Assembly: GCF_004000765.1 (NCBI RefSeq)
Contig: NZ_BILW01000015.1
Coordinates: 99,163-163,162 of the forward strand
Direction: 5' to 3'
DNA: 64,000 nucleotides
DNA from: Paenibacillus chondroitinus NBRC 15376
GTDB lineage: Bacteria > Bacillota > Bacilli > Paenibacillales > NBRC-103111
Shown here: positions 54,400-63,237 of the stretch, piece by piece
Position numbering within the stretch: the stretch's first letter is position 1
Layout of the letters: each line of letters opens with the position of its first letter
Translations under genes and position numbers: made by a program
Notes under the pieces: generated by a model
What the model was told of the DNA's origin: nothing
The model's database searches: none
What the model saw: only the letters and a program-made list of their open reading frames with translations

Positions 54400-54843
54400 A
54401 TGAGCGAGCATCGATTTGATTTGAAAGCAGAGTGGACCGGTGGTTTGGACGGCACAGGCCGCATTCAAGCGGGTAATCTGGACGCATCGATTTCAGTGCC
54501 AAGCCAGTTAGATGGACCCGGCATCGGCACGAATCCGGAAGAACTCCTGCTTGGAGCAGCTGCAACCTGCTATCTCATAACACTCGGCATGCTGGTCAAG
54601 CGGCAGGGCATTACCTCCCTTGAGCTGAAATCGGAGATTTATGTTGAGAATACGCCGGCCATGAAGGTGAATCGGATCATACACCGGCCGTACATTTCAG
54701 TACCCGCTCATACTCTTCCGGATCAGTTGGATAAAATAAGCAGAGCAGCTTATCGAGCTGAACAGGCGTGTATGATCAGTAAAGCGCTAAAAGGCAATGT
54801 GGAAGTGACCGTGGAACCCGAAATTCGATCCGAACTGGACTAG
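54400..54843 (+). CDS. OsmC-like organic hydroperoxide peroxiredoxin (SACOL1771 type)
   Basis: A 147-residue thiol peroxidase-fold protein. The two reactive cysteines are in GAAATCYLITLGM (Cys57) and AEQACMISKAL (Cys124), and the LKAEWTGGLDGTGRI opening is standard. It probably detoxifies organic hydroperoxides. AAGGAGTG lies 6 bases before the ATG and spans the SMR stop, so the two genes are co-transcribed. Confidence 0.88.
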   Translation: MSEHRFDLKAEWTGGLDGTGRIQAGNLDASISVPSQLDGPGIGTNPEELLLGAAATCYLITLGMLVKRQGITSLELKSEIYVENTPAMKVNRIIHRPYISVPAHTLPDQLDKISRAAYRAEQACMISKALKGNVEVTVEPEIRSELD

Positions 54844-54981
54844 AGGATTTTATCCCTCCTCCATCCGAACCTATCCCTAGGTGACGCAAAGACGGGTCAA
54901 TTATAATAATAAAAAGCAATGAAGGGCACCAGCAAACAGGATGGTGCCTGATTCGGGTTAGAAGGGGTCTGCCAAACGTCG

Positions 54982-56802
54982 ATGAATTTGAACAAAAAGG
55001 TGTTTATCGGATTTTTATTTTTTATTATTATCCCTTTGTTCGTATTGGGCACGGCCGTCTATACCGTATCCCAACAACTCATTGAGAAGAAATACGGTGA
55101 CTTGACCGAGGTTACGCTGCAAGCGATTTCCCGGAACATTTATTACATGTTCAAGGAAGCGAATTATTTCTCAGACTTCTGGATGGTCAAAGACAGCATT
55201 CAGGGTATTTATCGGACAATCGATGAGGTCAGGCCGAATGAAGAAGCTCCGTCGTCGTATGATTTGAATACGTTCGATACGCTGCTGCGCGGCTCGATTT
55301 TGACGTATTCGCCGATTCAGTCAGTCGTCATTTACAACAATGCCGGCAAATCCTTCAGTGCGGGGAGAACGAGCGGGAATGCGCTGCCATGGAAAACGTT
55401 GTCGAGCAGCACGGCTTTTGAACAGATCAAGGAATTGAATGGCAGTCCCATGTGGATTGGACCCTCTGAATATAAGGAGCTGGGCGCAGCCCGCGGGGAG
55501 TTTTATCAAGCGAGGATGGTTAAGGATTTCTGGACAATGGACAATCTCGGCTACATGCTGTTGAAATTTAAATTTAATGAGCTGGATCAAATTTTTAAAT
55601 CTTTTAATACGAACGAAGACAGCTCTAAGCGTTACTTGATCGTGAATAAAAGCGGACTTATTTTCTATGACAATAAGCAGCATTTGGAAGGCGCCAATGT
55701 GCTTCAGCTGCTGCAAGGCAAGCTGGATCTTCAGCAAAGCAACCGAAGTTTTCAAGCTAATTTTCAAAATGAAAAAAGTCTGGTTTCTCTCTATCATTTA
55801 AATATTAATCAAATGGGCGTGCAGGATTGGAGCGTCGTGTCGATAACGTCTTGGAAGTACGTGGCGGGAGAAATTGAAACGATTATGAAGCTGGTCGCCG
55901 GGATTACATTTGTTTGTTTATTTTTTGCCCTAGTCTACAATTTAGTGTTCGTTCGCCGCATCGTGCAGTTAATTCTCCGCATGCTGGGCTCCATGAAAAA
56001 AGTAGAGCGCGGCGACCTGACGACGCGAATGGAGGAAAGCGGCAAGGATGAAACTACGGCGCTGGCCAGAGGCTTTAATAGTCTCGTAGAGAGGGTCGAG
56101 GACCTTCTGGACGAAGTCAAACGTCAGCAGGACCGCAAAAACAAAGCGGAACTCATGCTGCTGCAGGCGCAAATCAAGCCGCATTTTCTTTTTAATACGC
56201 TGGAGTCCATCAATGTGCTTGCGATCCAAAATCAAGGGAAGAAAGTCAGCCAAATGGTGTATCGACTTGGCAATTTGCTGCGGATCGGTATGGAGAACAG
56301 GGAAGAGATTTCGCTTAAACAAGAGTTGGATCATCTCAAAAGTTACCTCGAAATTCAGGAATTCCGATTCGAAGACCAATTCCGTTATGAAATTGAATCG
56401 GACCCGGAGATATTGGATTACAGCATTTTGAAGCTTACGCTCCAGCCATTGGTAGAAAACGCTCTGCAGCATGGTTTTGAACCTATTGATTATTTGGGTG
56501 TAATCTCGATCAAAGTTCTCGATGAAGGGGAGCGGATCGGGCTCTATGTCTCTGATAACGGGATCGGCATTTCCAATGAGAAGTTAGCGAAATTTCATTA
56601 TAAAACAGAGCTGGAGACGCCTTTTCACGAAATTTTAGATGCGAATGTCAATGAAGAGCGAAGAGGTTTGGGCGTCAGCAATGTAGCCGACCGCATACGC
56701 ATCCAGTACGGCCTGCATTATGGCATCTTTATTTGCAGCATGGAAGGGCACGGGACGACGATGAAAATTGTCATTCCAAAAACAAAGGAGGCGAGCCTGT
56801 GA
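54982..56802 (+). CDS. YesM-type sensor histidine kinase
   Basis: A 606-residue membrane kinase of the HPK8/LytS-like YesM group. TM1 is at ~7-27, an extracellular dCache-like domain spans ~28-290, TM2 is near 298-320, then HAMP (MLGSMKKVERGDLTTRMEE), the His_kinase domain with QAQIKPHFLFNTLES (about His401) and an ATPase domain with DNGIGI. It pairs with the AraC-type regulator whose start overlaps its stop. By position it senses the substrate of the following ABC transporter. Confidence 0.92.
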   Translation: MNLNKKVFIGFLFFIIIPLFVLGTAVYTVSQQLIEKKYGDLTEVTLQAISRNIYYMFKEANYFSDFWMVKDSIQGIYRTIDEVRPNEEAPSSYDLNTFDTLLRGSILTYSPIQSVVIYNNAGKSFSAGRTSGNALPWKTLSSSTAFEQIKELNGSPMWIGPSEYKELGAARGEFYQARMVKDFWTMDNLGYMLLKFKFNELDQIFKSFNTNEDSSKRYLIVNKSGLIFYDNKQHLEGANVLQLLQGKLDLQQSNRSFQANFQNEKSLVSLYHLNINQMGVQDWSVVSITSWKYVAGEIETIMKLVAGITFVCLFFALVYNLVFVRRIVQLILRMLGSMKKVERGDLTTRMEESGKDETTALARGFNSLVERVEDLLDEVKRQQDRKNKAELMLLQAQIKPHFLFNTLESINVLAIQNQGKKVSQMVYRLGNLLRIGMENREEISLKQELDHLKSYLEIQEFRFEDQFRYEIESDPEILDYSILKLTLQPLVENALQHGFEPIDYLGVISIKVLDEGERIGLYVSDNGIGISNEKLAKFHYKTELETPFHEILDANVNEERRGLGVSNVADRIRIQYGLHYGIFICSMEGHGTTMKIVIPKTKEASL

Positions 56803-58424
56803 GACTAAAAGCGATTTTGGCGGATGATGAGCCTAACATTTTACGTAATTTGCAGGCGGTCATTCCGTGGGCAGAGTTGGAAATTGATATTGTAGGAACG
56901 GCTAAGAACGGAATCGAGGCGCTGGAACTATCCAGCTTGCATGGACCTGATTTGGTGATGAGCGATATTCGGATGCCTTTGATGGATGGGATTACTTTTG
57001 TCCAGAAACTCCGTGAAATCAACGAGGCTTGCAAAGTGCTGATGGTGACGGGCTATCAGGATTTCGAGTATGCGCGTTCGCTCATGCGGGTTGGCGTTAG
57101 TGATTACATGTTAAAGCCCATTAACTATGAAGAGTTGGAAAACTGTATTCGTAAGCTAGCGAATGAAATCAGGGAAAACAAGGCGATCAAGCAGCAGGAG
57201 CAGCAAAAGTGGGGCAAAATGAAAAATTTGGCCTATGAGAAAATTCTTCAGGATGTCCTCATGAACTATACGGAAATTTCAACGCATACGCTGCTCCCGA
57301 TCGATAATATGGATTTGGAAACGATGACGTATTCGTTCATGATGATCGATGTGGATGATTATTCGCAAAAGTCGCTGCCTTGGTCAGAGCAAGAACGAAA
57401 GCTGTGGAATTTCGCCGTCCGTAATGTGATGCAAGATTCACTAGCCAATTTCAAAGCGGAATTTTCCGTGCTGCAGATGCGGGAAGGCGAATGGTGCCTG
57501 CTTATTCAATGGGACACTAGAGGGGGCGAGGACAACGGAGTCCAAGCCGAGGAATCCCAAATGCAGTCTAATTTGCATGAAGTGGCGCTGAAGCTGCAAA
57601 AAGATGTCCGGGAATCCGTCAAACTGGGCATTAGCGTAGGTTTTTATCCTAGTGCTGTAGGTCTGCGATTGCTCTCTGACACGTATCGGAAGCTGCAGCG
57701 GTTCATGCAGTTAAACCTGAATAAGCAGGAGTCTGTGCTGCTCTATAGGGAGTCCAAAGAGCAGGCGGACGCCAACAGCTCCTTATGGTACTTGGTTGAA
57801 GAGATTGTAACAGGTCTCAAACAGTTGAATCGAATCAAAACGGAGGACTCTCTAAATCGGCTGAAACTCTTGCTTGAGGGGCTGCCAAACAGTTCTTTTG
57901 CCAGAGCGTATCAAATGCTGCATTTCCTGATCCTGCATGTGCTTCGCGAATTGCGCGAGATGAACTCGCTTGATGCGCAGGAAGAAGAGCAGGTTTGGCG
58001 CCAACTGGATACAAGCGAGAGTATACAGCACCTGCTTCAAGTGATGGTCCAGCTCGCCGCCATCGGCCTGGAAGGAACGAATAAGAAGAAAAACAGCGAG
58101 CTTCTAATGACAGCTGCGAAAGAGTATATTCGAACGCATTACTCGAATGATTTCGGAATTGAAGATATTGCGAGCTCCCTCGGCATCTCTTCGAGTTATT
58201 TTAGCTTATTGTTCAAGCAGCAATTCGGGGAAACTTTCGTTGAATATGTAACCAAACACCGGATGGAGCTGGCGAAATCGATGCTGCTGCATAGCGACAA
58301 AAGCATTACGGATATCGGAAGGTCCGTCGGTTATACGGAGCGTCGTTATTTTACAAAAGTGTTCCAGAAGTTTACCGGTGAAATTCCTTCGGAGTATCGG
58401 GAGAAACGCATGGAGCCGAAGTAG
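56799..58424 (+). CDS. YesN-type AraC-family response regulator
   Basis: A 541-residue regulator. The receiver domain has the acidic pair ILADDEPN, the phosphoacceptor in MSDIRMP (Asp56) and Lys106 in YMLKPINY. A long middle region of ~300 residues follows, and two AraC helix-turn-helix motifs close the protein (FGIEDIASSLGISSSYFSLLFKQ and SITDIGRSVGYTERRYFTKVF). The GTG start is 7 bases after AAAGGAGG and overlaps the kinase stop. It probably activates the downstream uptake genes. Confidence 0.92.
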   Translation: MRLKAILADDEPNILRNLQAVIPWAELEIDIVGTAKNGIEALELSSLHGPDLVMSDIRMPLMDGITFVQKLREINEACKVLMVTGYQDFEYARSLMRVGVSDYMLKPINYEELENCIRKLANEIRENKAIKQQEQQKWGKMKNLAYEKILQDVLMNYTEISTHTLLPIDNMDLETMTYSFMMIDVDDYSQKSLPWSEQERKLWNFAVRNVMQDSLANFKAEFSVLQMREGEWCLLIQWDTRGGEDNGVQAEESQMQSNLHEVALKLQKDVRESVKLGISVGFYPSAVGLRLLSDTYRKLQRFMQLNLNKQESVLLYRESKEQADANSSLWYLVEEIVTGLKQLNRIKTEDSLNRLKLLLEGLPNSSFARAYQMLHFLILHVLRELREMNSLDAQEEEQVWRQLDTSESIQHLLQVMVQLAAIGLEGTNKKKNSELLMTAAKEYIRTHYSNDFGIEDIASSLGISSSYFSLLFKQQFGETFVEYVTKHRMELAKSMLLHSDKSITDIGRSVGYTERRYFTKVFQKFTGEIPSEYREKRMEPK

Positions 58425-58518
58425 AGGATTTTGCCCCTATATAAGGAATTTATCGGTCTTTAGGAGGAGCAGCCATTATTTTATACTTAACATGCAAGCC
58501 TAAGGGAGATCAAGGAAG

Positions 58519-59859
58519 ATGAAAATTAGAACGTTGTTCCCGGTAACAGGGGTTGTGGCCGTATCCTTCATCCTGTCCGCTTGCAGCAGCTTAAACCTGA
58601 ACAGCCCAAACTCCGAGGCGCCCTCCCCAGGGGCAAAAGGTGAACAAATCCTGCTGACCATTCGTCACACGCAGGTGAAAGATACGCAGAAGAAGCGTTT
58701 GGCGATGCTTCAAGAGGTTGTGAAGTCCACGGAGGCGAAGGTGCCCGGCCTTTCAATTACATTGGATGGCGTAGAGGACAAAGTGAATCGCTTCGAAAAG
58801 CTTAGAGCCGAGATGGCTGCGGGGAATCCACCCGAGATCTTCGACTTATTCGGCGGGACGGATACGAAAGATTATGTGAAAGCAAACAGGCTGCTAGATT
58901 TGACGCCCATCTTGAGCGAACTGGGGTTAACGGACAAGTTCTACAGCTTTGAAGAGTTTACAGTCGACGGTAAAATATACGGCATCCCGATGGCCGGATA
59001 TGTCGAGGGCTTGTACTATAATAAAAAGATTTTATCAGAGTATCAAATCAAACCGCCTCAAACCTGGAATGAGCTGCTTGACGCTGCAGCCAAGCTGAAA
59101 GCTCAGAAGATAACGCCTTTCGCGCTGGCAGCCAAAGACTCCTGGGTCATCAACATGATGTGCAACACCATGTGGGTGCGCACGGCTGGGCGCGACTCCG
59201 TCGAAGGTTTTCTGGATGGGAGCAAGCACTGGACAGATCCGGATGTCGTGGATGCTTTTCAGAAATACGATCTCCTCGTGAAAAATGGGTACTTCCAAGA
59301 GGGCAGTCTAGCACTTTCCTATGCCGAGCAGCAAAACAAATTCAGCAGCGGAGAAGCTGCGTTCATGTTTGACGGCAGTTGGGCCAATACGCCTCTGCTT
59401 GACCCGGAGAAATCTGCCATTGTGAAGGATGTAGGCTTCATGAGCTTCCCGGATATGGGCGGCCCTGGAGACGGATTTATTAACGGCGGGTGGTCAAACG
59501 CCTATGGCTTCTCGAAGAAAGTGACCCCGGCGCAGCTTGTTGCCATTAAGGAATTCATCAGGCAGATGTACAATGAGCCGATGCAAAAAAGGCAGCTGGT
59601 CGAGGAAGGCATGCCGCCTGCCATGAAGCTGCAGGATACGAGCAATGTGAATCCGCTGATTATGCAAATTATGGATGTGTTTGCGACCAGCAAAGGGGCA
59701 TTCCCTGCTTTCGACTCGCGCATTCAAACCAAGGTTCGTGAGAAGTTGGAACGCGGCATGCAGGAATTAGTCGGCGGCAGAACGGATCCGGTCACGCTGA
59801 TGACGGACATACAGAAGCAGCAGGATGCTTCAAATAAGGAAGAAACTCATACGAATTAG
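58519..59859 (+). CDS. ABC transporter solute-binding lipoprotein (CUT1 family)
   Basis: A 446-residue lipoprotein with lipobox ILSAC (Cys22) and a Ser/Pro linker, then a family 1 sugar-binding fold (KLRAEMAAGNPPEIFDLFGGTD, YGIPMAGYVEGLYYNKKIL, GEAAFMFDGSWAN). The ligand is probably an oligosaccharide or amino sugar, judged from the downstream NagZ and ROK genes. First gene after the two-component pair, 94 bases away, with GGGAGA ahead of its ATG. Confidence 0.88.
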   Translation: MKIRTLFPVTGVVAVSFILSACSSLNLNSPNSEAPSPGAKGEQILLTIRHTQVKDTQKKRLAMLQEVVKSTEAKVPGLSITLDGVEDKVNRFEKLRAEMAAGNPPEIFDLFGGTDTKDYVKANRLLDLTPILSELGLTDKFYSFEEFTVDGKIYGIPMAGYVEGLYYNKKILSEYQIKPPQTWNELLDAAAKLKAQKITPFALAAKDSWVINMMCNTMWVRTAGRDSVEGFLDGSKHWTDPDVVDAFQKYDLLVKNGYFQEGSLALSYAEQQNKFSSGEAAFMFDGSWANTPLLDPEKSAIVKDVGFMSFPDMGGPGDGFINGGWSNAYGFSKKVTPAQLVAIKEFIRQMYNEPMQKRQLVEEGMPPAMKLQDTSNVNPLIMQIMDVFATSKGAFPAFDSRIQTKVREKLERGMQELVGGRTDPVTLMTDIQKQQDASNKEETHTN

Positions 59860-59870
59860 TGGGATGATCC

Positions 59871-60755
59871 ATGAACAAAGTAGGAAGAAACCCATTGGCA
59901 TATGCTATTTTTACAGTACCTACACTGCTTTTTCTAGTGATTTTTTTCTATTCCCCCATGCTGATGTCATTGCGCTACGGATTTACGACATGGAACGGGA
60001 TCCTACCAGCCAAGTGGAATGGTCTGGACAACTTCACCCAAGCGTTTCAGGATAAATATTTCTGGATTGCCGTGCGAAACAACTTGTATTTTATTGCTTT
60101 TTCGATTGGCGTACAGATCCCGTTCATTGTTTGTTTAGCTCTCGTATTGAGCAAAATTCGGCGCTGGACGGGATTTTATAAAACCATGATTTTCCTCCCT
60201 ACCATTCTATCGACGGCTGTTGTCGGCGTATTGTGGGGATTCATTTATCATCCTGAAGCGGGACTCTTGAATCAATTGCTGGAAGCTGCAGGCCTAGGTG
60301 CTTGGAAGCACACCTGGTTGGCTGATGAATCGACAGCGATGATTTCCGTGCTCGTCACTAACGCCTGGCAGTGGGTTGGCTTCTATGTGATTCTAGTTTT
60401 GTCGGCCATTTATGCCATCCCGGTAACCATCCTCGAGGCAGCCGAAATGGACGGAGCATCAAGCTCTCGTCAAGCTTGGTCGATCACGCTGCCGCTCCTG
60501 CGCCCTGTGATTATTGTGATGATCCTGCTTTCGATTACCGGTGCGATGAAAGCGCTTGATATCGTCTTTGTGATGACAGGAGGGAACCCCTACGGGATAA
60601 CGGAAGTGATGGCGACTTATATGTATAAAAAGGCGTACCGAATCGGCGAATACGGCTACGCGAATGCCATTGCTCTGCTCATTTTACTATTCACAGGTGT
60701 GCTGACTTCCGTGTTTGGCTGGTTGACGGCCAAGCAAGAGGAGGCGCGGTTTTGA
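59871..60755 (+). CDS. ABC sugar transporter permease (MalF/UgpA-like)
   Basis: A 294-residue permease with six helices and the ATPase-docking loop LEAAEMDGASSSRQAWSITLPLL. It is 11 bases behind the binding-protein gene and its stop overlaps the next start. Confidence 0.9.
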   Translation: MNKVGRNPLAYAIFTVPTLLFLVIFFYSPMLMSLRYGFTTWNGILPAKWNGLDNFTQAFQDKYFWIAVRNNLYFIAFSIGVQIPFIVCLALVLSKIRRWTGFYKTMIFLPTILSTAVVGVLWGFIYHPEAGLLNQLLEAAGLGAWKHTWLADESTAMISVLVTNAWQWVGFYVILVLSAIYAIPVTILEAAEMDGASSSRQAWSITLPLLRPVIIVMILLSITGAMKALDIVFVMTGGNPYGITEVMATYMYKKAYRIGEYGYANAIALLILLFTGVLTSVFGWLTAKQEEARF

Positions 60756-61579
60756 AAACTCAGCGAAAAGCAAATTCCCTACGCGGTGCCATCAAGCACG
60801 CCATACTTATGGTCTACATAGTTATCATCCTGTTCCCTCTGGCCTGGGTACTCAATTCTTCTTTTAAAACGAATAAAGAAATCATCGCATTTCCTTGGTC
60901 TTTCCCTCATGAGTGGCTGCTGTCCAATTATGGGAACGCGTGGACAGGCGCGCATGTCTCGCACTATTTTACGAACAGTCTCGTGATTTCCAGTATATCG
61001 GCCGTGATGACGTTAATCCTCGGTACAAGCACCTCCTTTGCCTTGACACGCATGAAATTTCCGAGACTGAGCAAGGTCATTAATCGAGTTCTGATGGTAG
61101 CATTACTGGTGCCTGCCGGTTCTTTGCTTGTTCCACTGTATATGCTGCTGAGAAGTTTTCATCTGTACAATACTCCTCTTGCTTTGATTATGCCTTATAT
61201 AACTATTGGATTGCCGCCCACGGTTTTTATGATTAGCGGTTTTTTCAAATCCTTCCCAAGTGAGCTTGAGGAAGCGGGTACAATGGATGGACTATCCATC
61301 TATGGACTGCTTTGGCGTGTCATTGTTCCGATTACAGCACCCCCGCTTATTCCAGTGTTTATGCTCAATTTCCTTAGCAATTGGAACGAGTTCATGATGG
61401 CCAATCTGTTCCTGACCAAAGAGAAGTTTCGAACGCTTCCTGTGAGCATGGTGGCCTTCTATTACCAATTGAATATGAACTATGGATCGCTTTGTGCGGC
61501 TATCATGTTCAGTCTGATTCCTGTCGTGCTGATGTATTTCCTTATGCAGAAACGAATTATTGCATGCATTAAAGCTTAA
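60752..61579 (+). CDS. ABC sugar transporter permease (MalG/UgpE-like)
   Basis: A 275-residue permease with six helices and the docking loop LEEAGTMDGLSIYGLLWRVIVPI. The start is TTG, overlapping the previous stop and 6 bases after GAGGAGG. No ATPase gene accompanies the pair, as is common for CUT1 systems that share MsmX. Confidence 0.9.
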   Translation: MKTQRKANSLRGAIKHAILMVYIVIILFPLAWVLNSSFKTNKEIIAFPWSFPHEWLLSNYGNAWTGAHVSHYFTNSLVISSISAVMTLILGTSTSFALTRMKFPRLSKVINRVLMVALLVPAGSLLVPLYMLLRSFHLYNTPLALIMPYITIGLPPTVFMISGFFKSFPSELEEAGTMDGLSIYGLLWRVIVPITAPPLIPVFMLNFLSNWNEFMMANLFLTKEKFRTLPVSMVAFYYQLNMNYGSLCAAIMFSLIPVVLMYFLMQKRIIACIKA

Positions 61580-61602
61580 TCACTTATCCAAGGAGCGTGT
61601 CC

Positions 61603-63237
61603 ATGATGTCGTCCATATCCAGCAACGCGCATAAACCATTAACTTTACGTCAAAAAGTTGGTCAACTGTTTATTTGTGGCTTTGATGCTCTGGAGCCAAA
61701 TCGAGCGATTACGCAGCTAATTGAAGAATATGGGCTTGGCGGCGTTATCTATTTCCGGAGGAATGTGAAAGATGCGCATCAATTGGCTCAATTGTCCGCA
61801 GAATTGCAAGAAATAAGCCGTCACAGCGGGGGACAACCCCTGTTTATCGCGGTGGATCAAGAGGGTGGCATGGTGTCCCGAATCGAAAAAGGGGCGACTT
61901 TGCTGCCGGGGAATATGGCGCTTGGGGCTGCTTTTGCGCCGGCAGGCGTGTACGCAAGCTCTAAAATCATGGGCAAGGAGCTTCGTCAGATGGGCGTGAA
62001 CATGAACTTTGCGCCATGCCTGGATATTAACAATAATCCCTTGAATCCGGTTATCGGGGTGCGCTCCTACGGAGAAACCGCGGCCATCGTCGGCGATATG
62101 GGAACGCATGCTGTCAAAGGGCTGCAGGACATGGGCGTTATCGCCACGGTCAAACATTTTCCGGGCCATGGCGACACGTCAGAGGACTCGCATCATGATC
62201 TGCCGGTTGTTCCGCACAGCATGGAAAGGCTTATGGAGCTTGAGCTTGCTCCTTTTATCAAAGCCATTGAAGGCGGCGTAGACGCCATTATGACCGCACA
62301 TGTCGTGTTCGCTGCATTGGAACAAAACGGTGTGCCCTCAACGTTATCGTATCGGATTTTAACCGAGCTGCTGCGGGAAGAACTTGATTTCAAAGGGCTT
62401 ATCGTTACGGACTGCTTGGAAATGAAAGCGATATCCGAAGGGATCGGAGTAGCTGAAGGCGCGGTTCGCGCCATTGAGGCCGGATCGGATCTCATACTGG
62501 TCAGTCATACGCTGGAACGCCAAGTTTCCGCGATGGAAGCCGTCATTGCAGCCGTTGAAAGCGGGCGAATCCCGGAGTCTCGAATCGATGCGTCAGTCCT
62601 GCGAGTAATGACCCACAAATATAAACGAGAGATCCAATTTGAAAAGCTGGCGCCGATTCCCGAAGGGCCTATTTCAACGCCGGAGCATCAGCTTTTGGCT
62701 AAGGAGCTAAGCCGCAAAAGCATTACGCTAGTGAAGGACGAAGTCGGTAAGCTGCTGGATATGAACGAGTCACCGCTTGTGATTTGGACGGAAGTGCAGG
62801 CGGGCACGGAGATTGATGAGGTTGTGGAGCGACAAGGAACACTTGGGCGTACATTGGCTGAACTCACGGGGAAAGATGTCCAAGAGGTATACTTGGGATT
62901 ATATCCTTCCGAGTCGGAGATTACAGCAACCTTGCAAGCTGCCGAAGGAAAAAGACAGGTGGTTATGGTCACTTATAATGCCACTTTTTCGCCAGGACAG
63001 ACTCAGTTGGTAAAGGCTCTTGCGGCGAAAGGTCTGCATCTCATCGTAGCTGCAGGAAGAAACCCGTATGATTTGCTTGAGTTTCCTGAAGTGAAGACGT
63101 ATTTGGCCTGTTATGAGAATCGTCCGCTGGCGATGGTGTCTCTGGCAAATGTGCTGCTGGGGAATGAGAAGCCGGTCGGGCGGCTGCCTGTTACGTTGTC
63201 GGAACAATACCCGATTGGATGGAGGTTGGAGGTATGA
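61603..63237 (+). CDS. nagZ: NagZ-like beta-N-acetylhexosaminidase (GH3), cytoplasmic
   Basis: A 544-residue family 3 glycosidase that would release GlcNAc from GlcNAc-MurNAc or other beta-GlcNAc compounds. The TIM-barrel domain has the NagZ signature KHFPGHGDTSEDSHHDLP, whose His-Asp dyad is the general acid (about residue 184), and the nucleophile in VTDCLEMKAI (about Asp270). A second domain of ~190 residues (360-544) resembles the C-terminal domain of Bacillus NagZ. There is no signal peptide or lipobox, unlike the secreted B. subtilis enzyme, so it should act on imported substrate. AAGGAG is 7 bases before the ATG. Confidence 0.92.
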   Translation: MMSSISSNAHKPLTLRQKVGQLFICGFDALEPNRAITQLIEEYGLGGVIYFRRNVKDAHQLAQLSAELQEISRHSGGQPLFIAVDQEGGMVSRIEKGATLLPGNMALGAAFAPAGVYASSKIMGKELRQMGVNMNFAPCLDINNNPLNPVIGVRSYGETAAIVGDMGTHAVKGLQDMGVIATVKHFPGHGDTSEDSHHDLPVVPHSMERLMELELAPFIKAIEGGVDAIMTAHVVFAALEQNGVPSTLSYRILTELLREELDFKGLIVTDCLEMKAISEGIGVAEGAVRAIEAGSDLILVSHTLERQVSAMEAVIAAVESGRIPESRIDASVLRVMTHKYKREIQFEKLAPIPEGPISTPEHQLLAKELSRKSITLVKDEVGKLLDMNESPLVIWTEVQAGTEIDEVVERQGTLGRTLAELTGKDVQEVYLGLYPSESEITATLQAAEGKRQVVMVTYNATFSPGQTQLVKALAAKGLHLIVAAGRNPYDLLEFPEVKTYLACYENRPLAMVSLANVLLGNEKPVGRLPVTLSEQYPIGWRLEV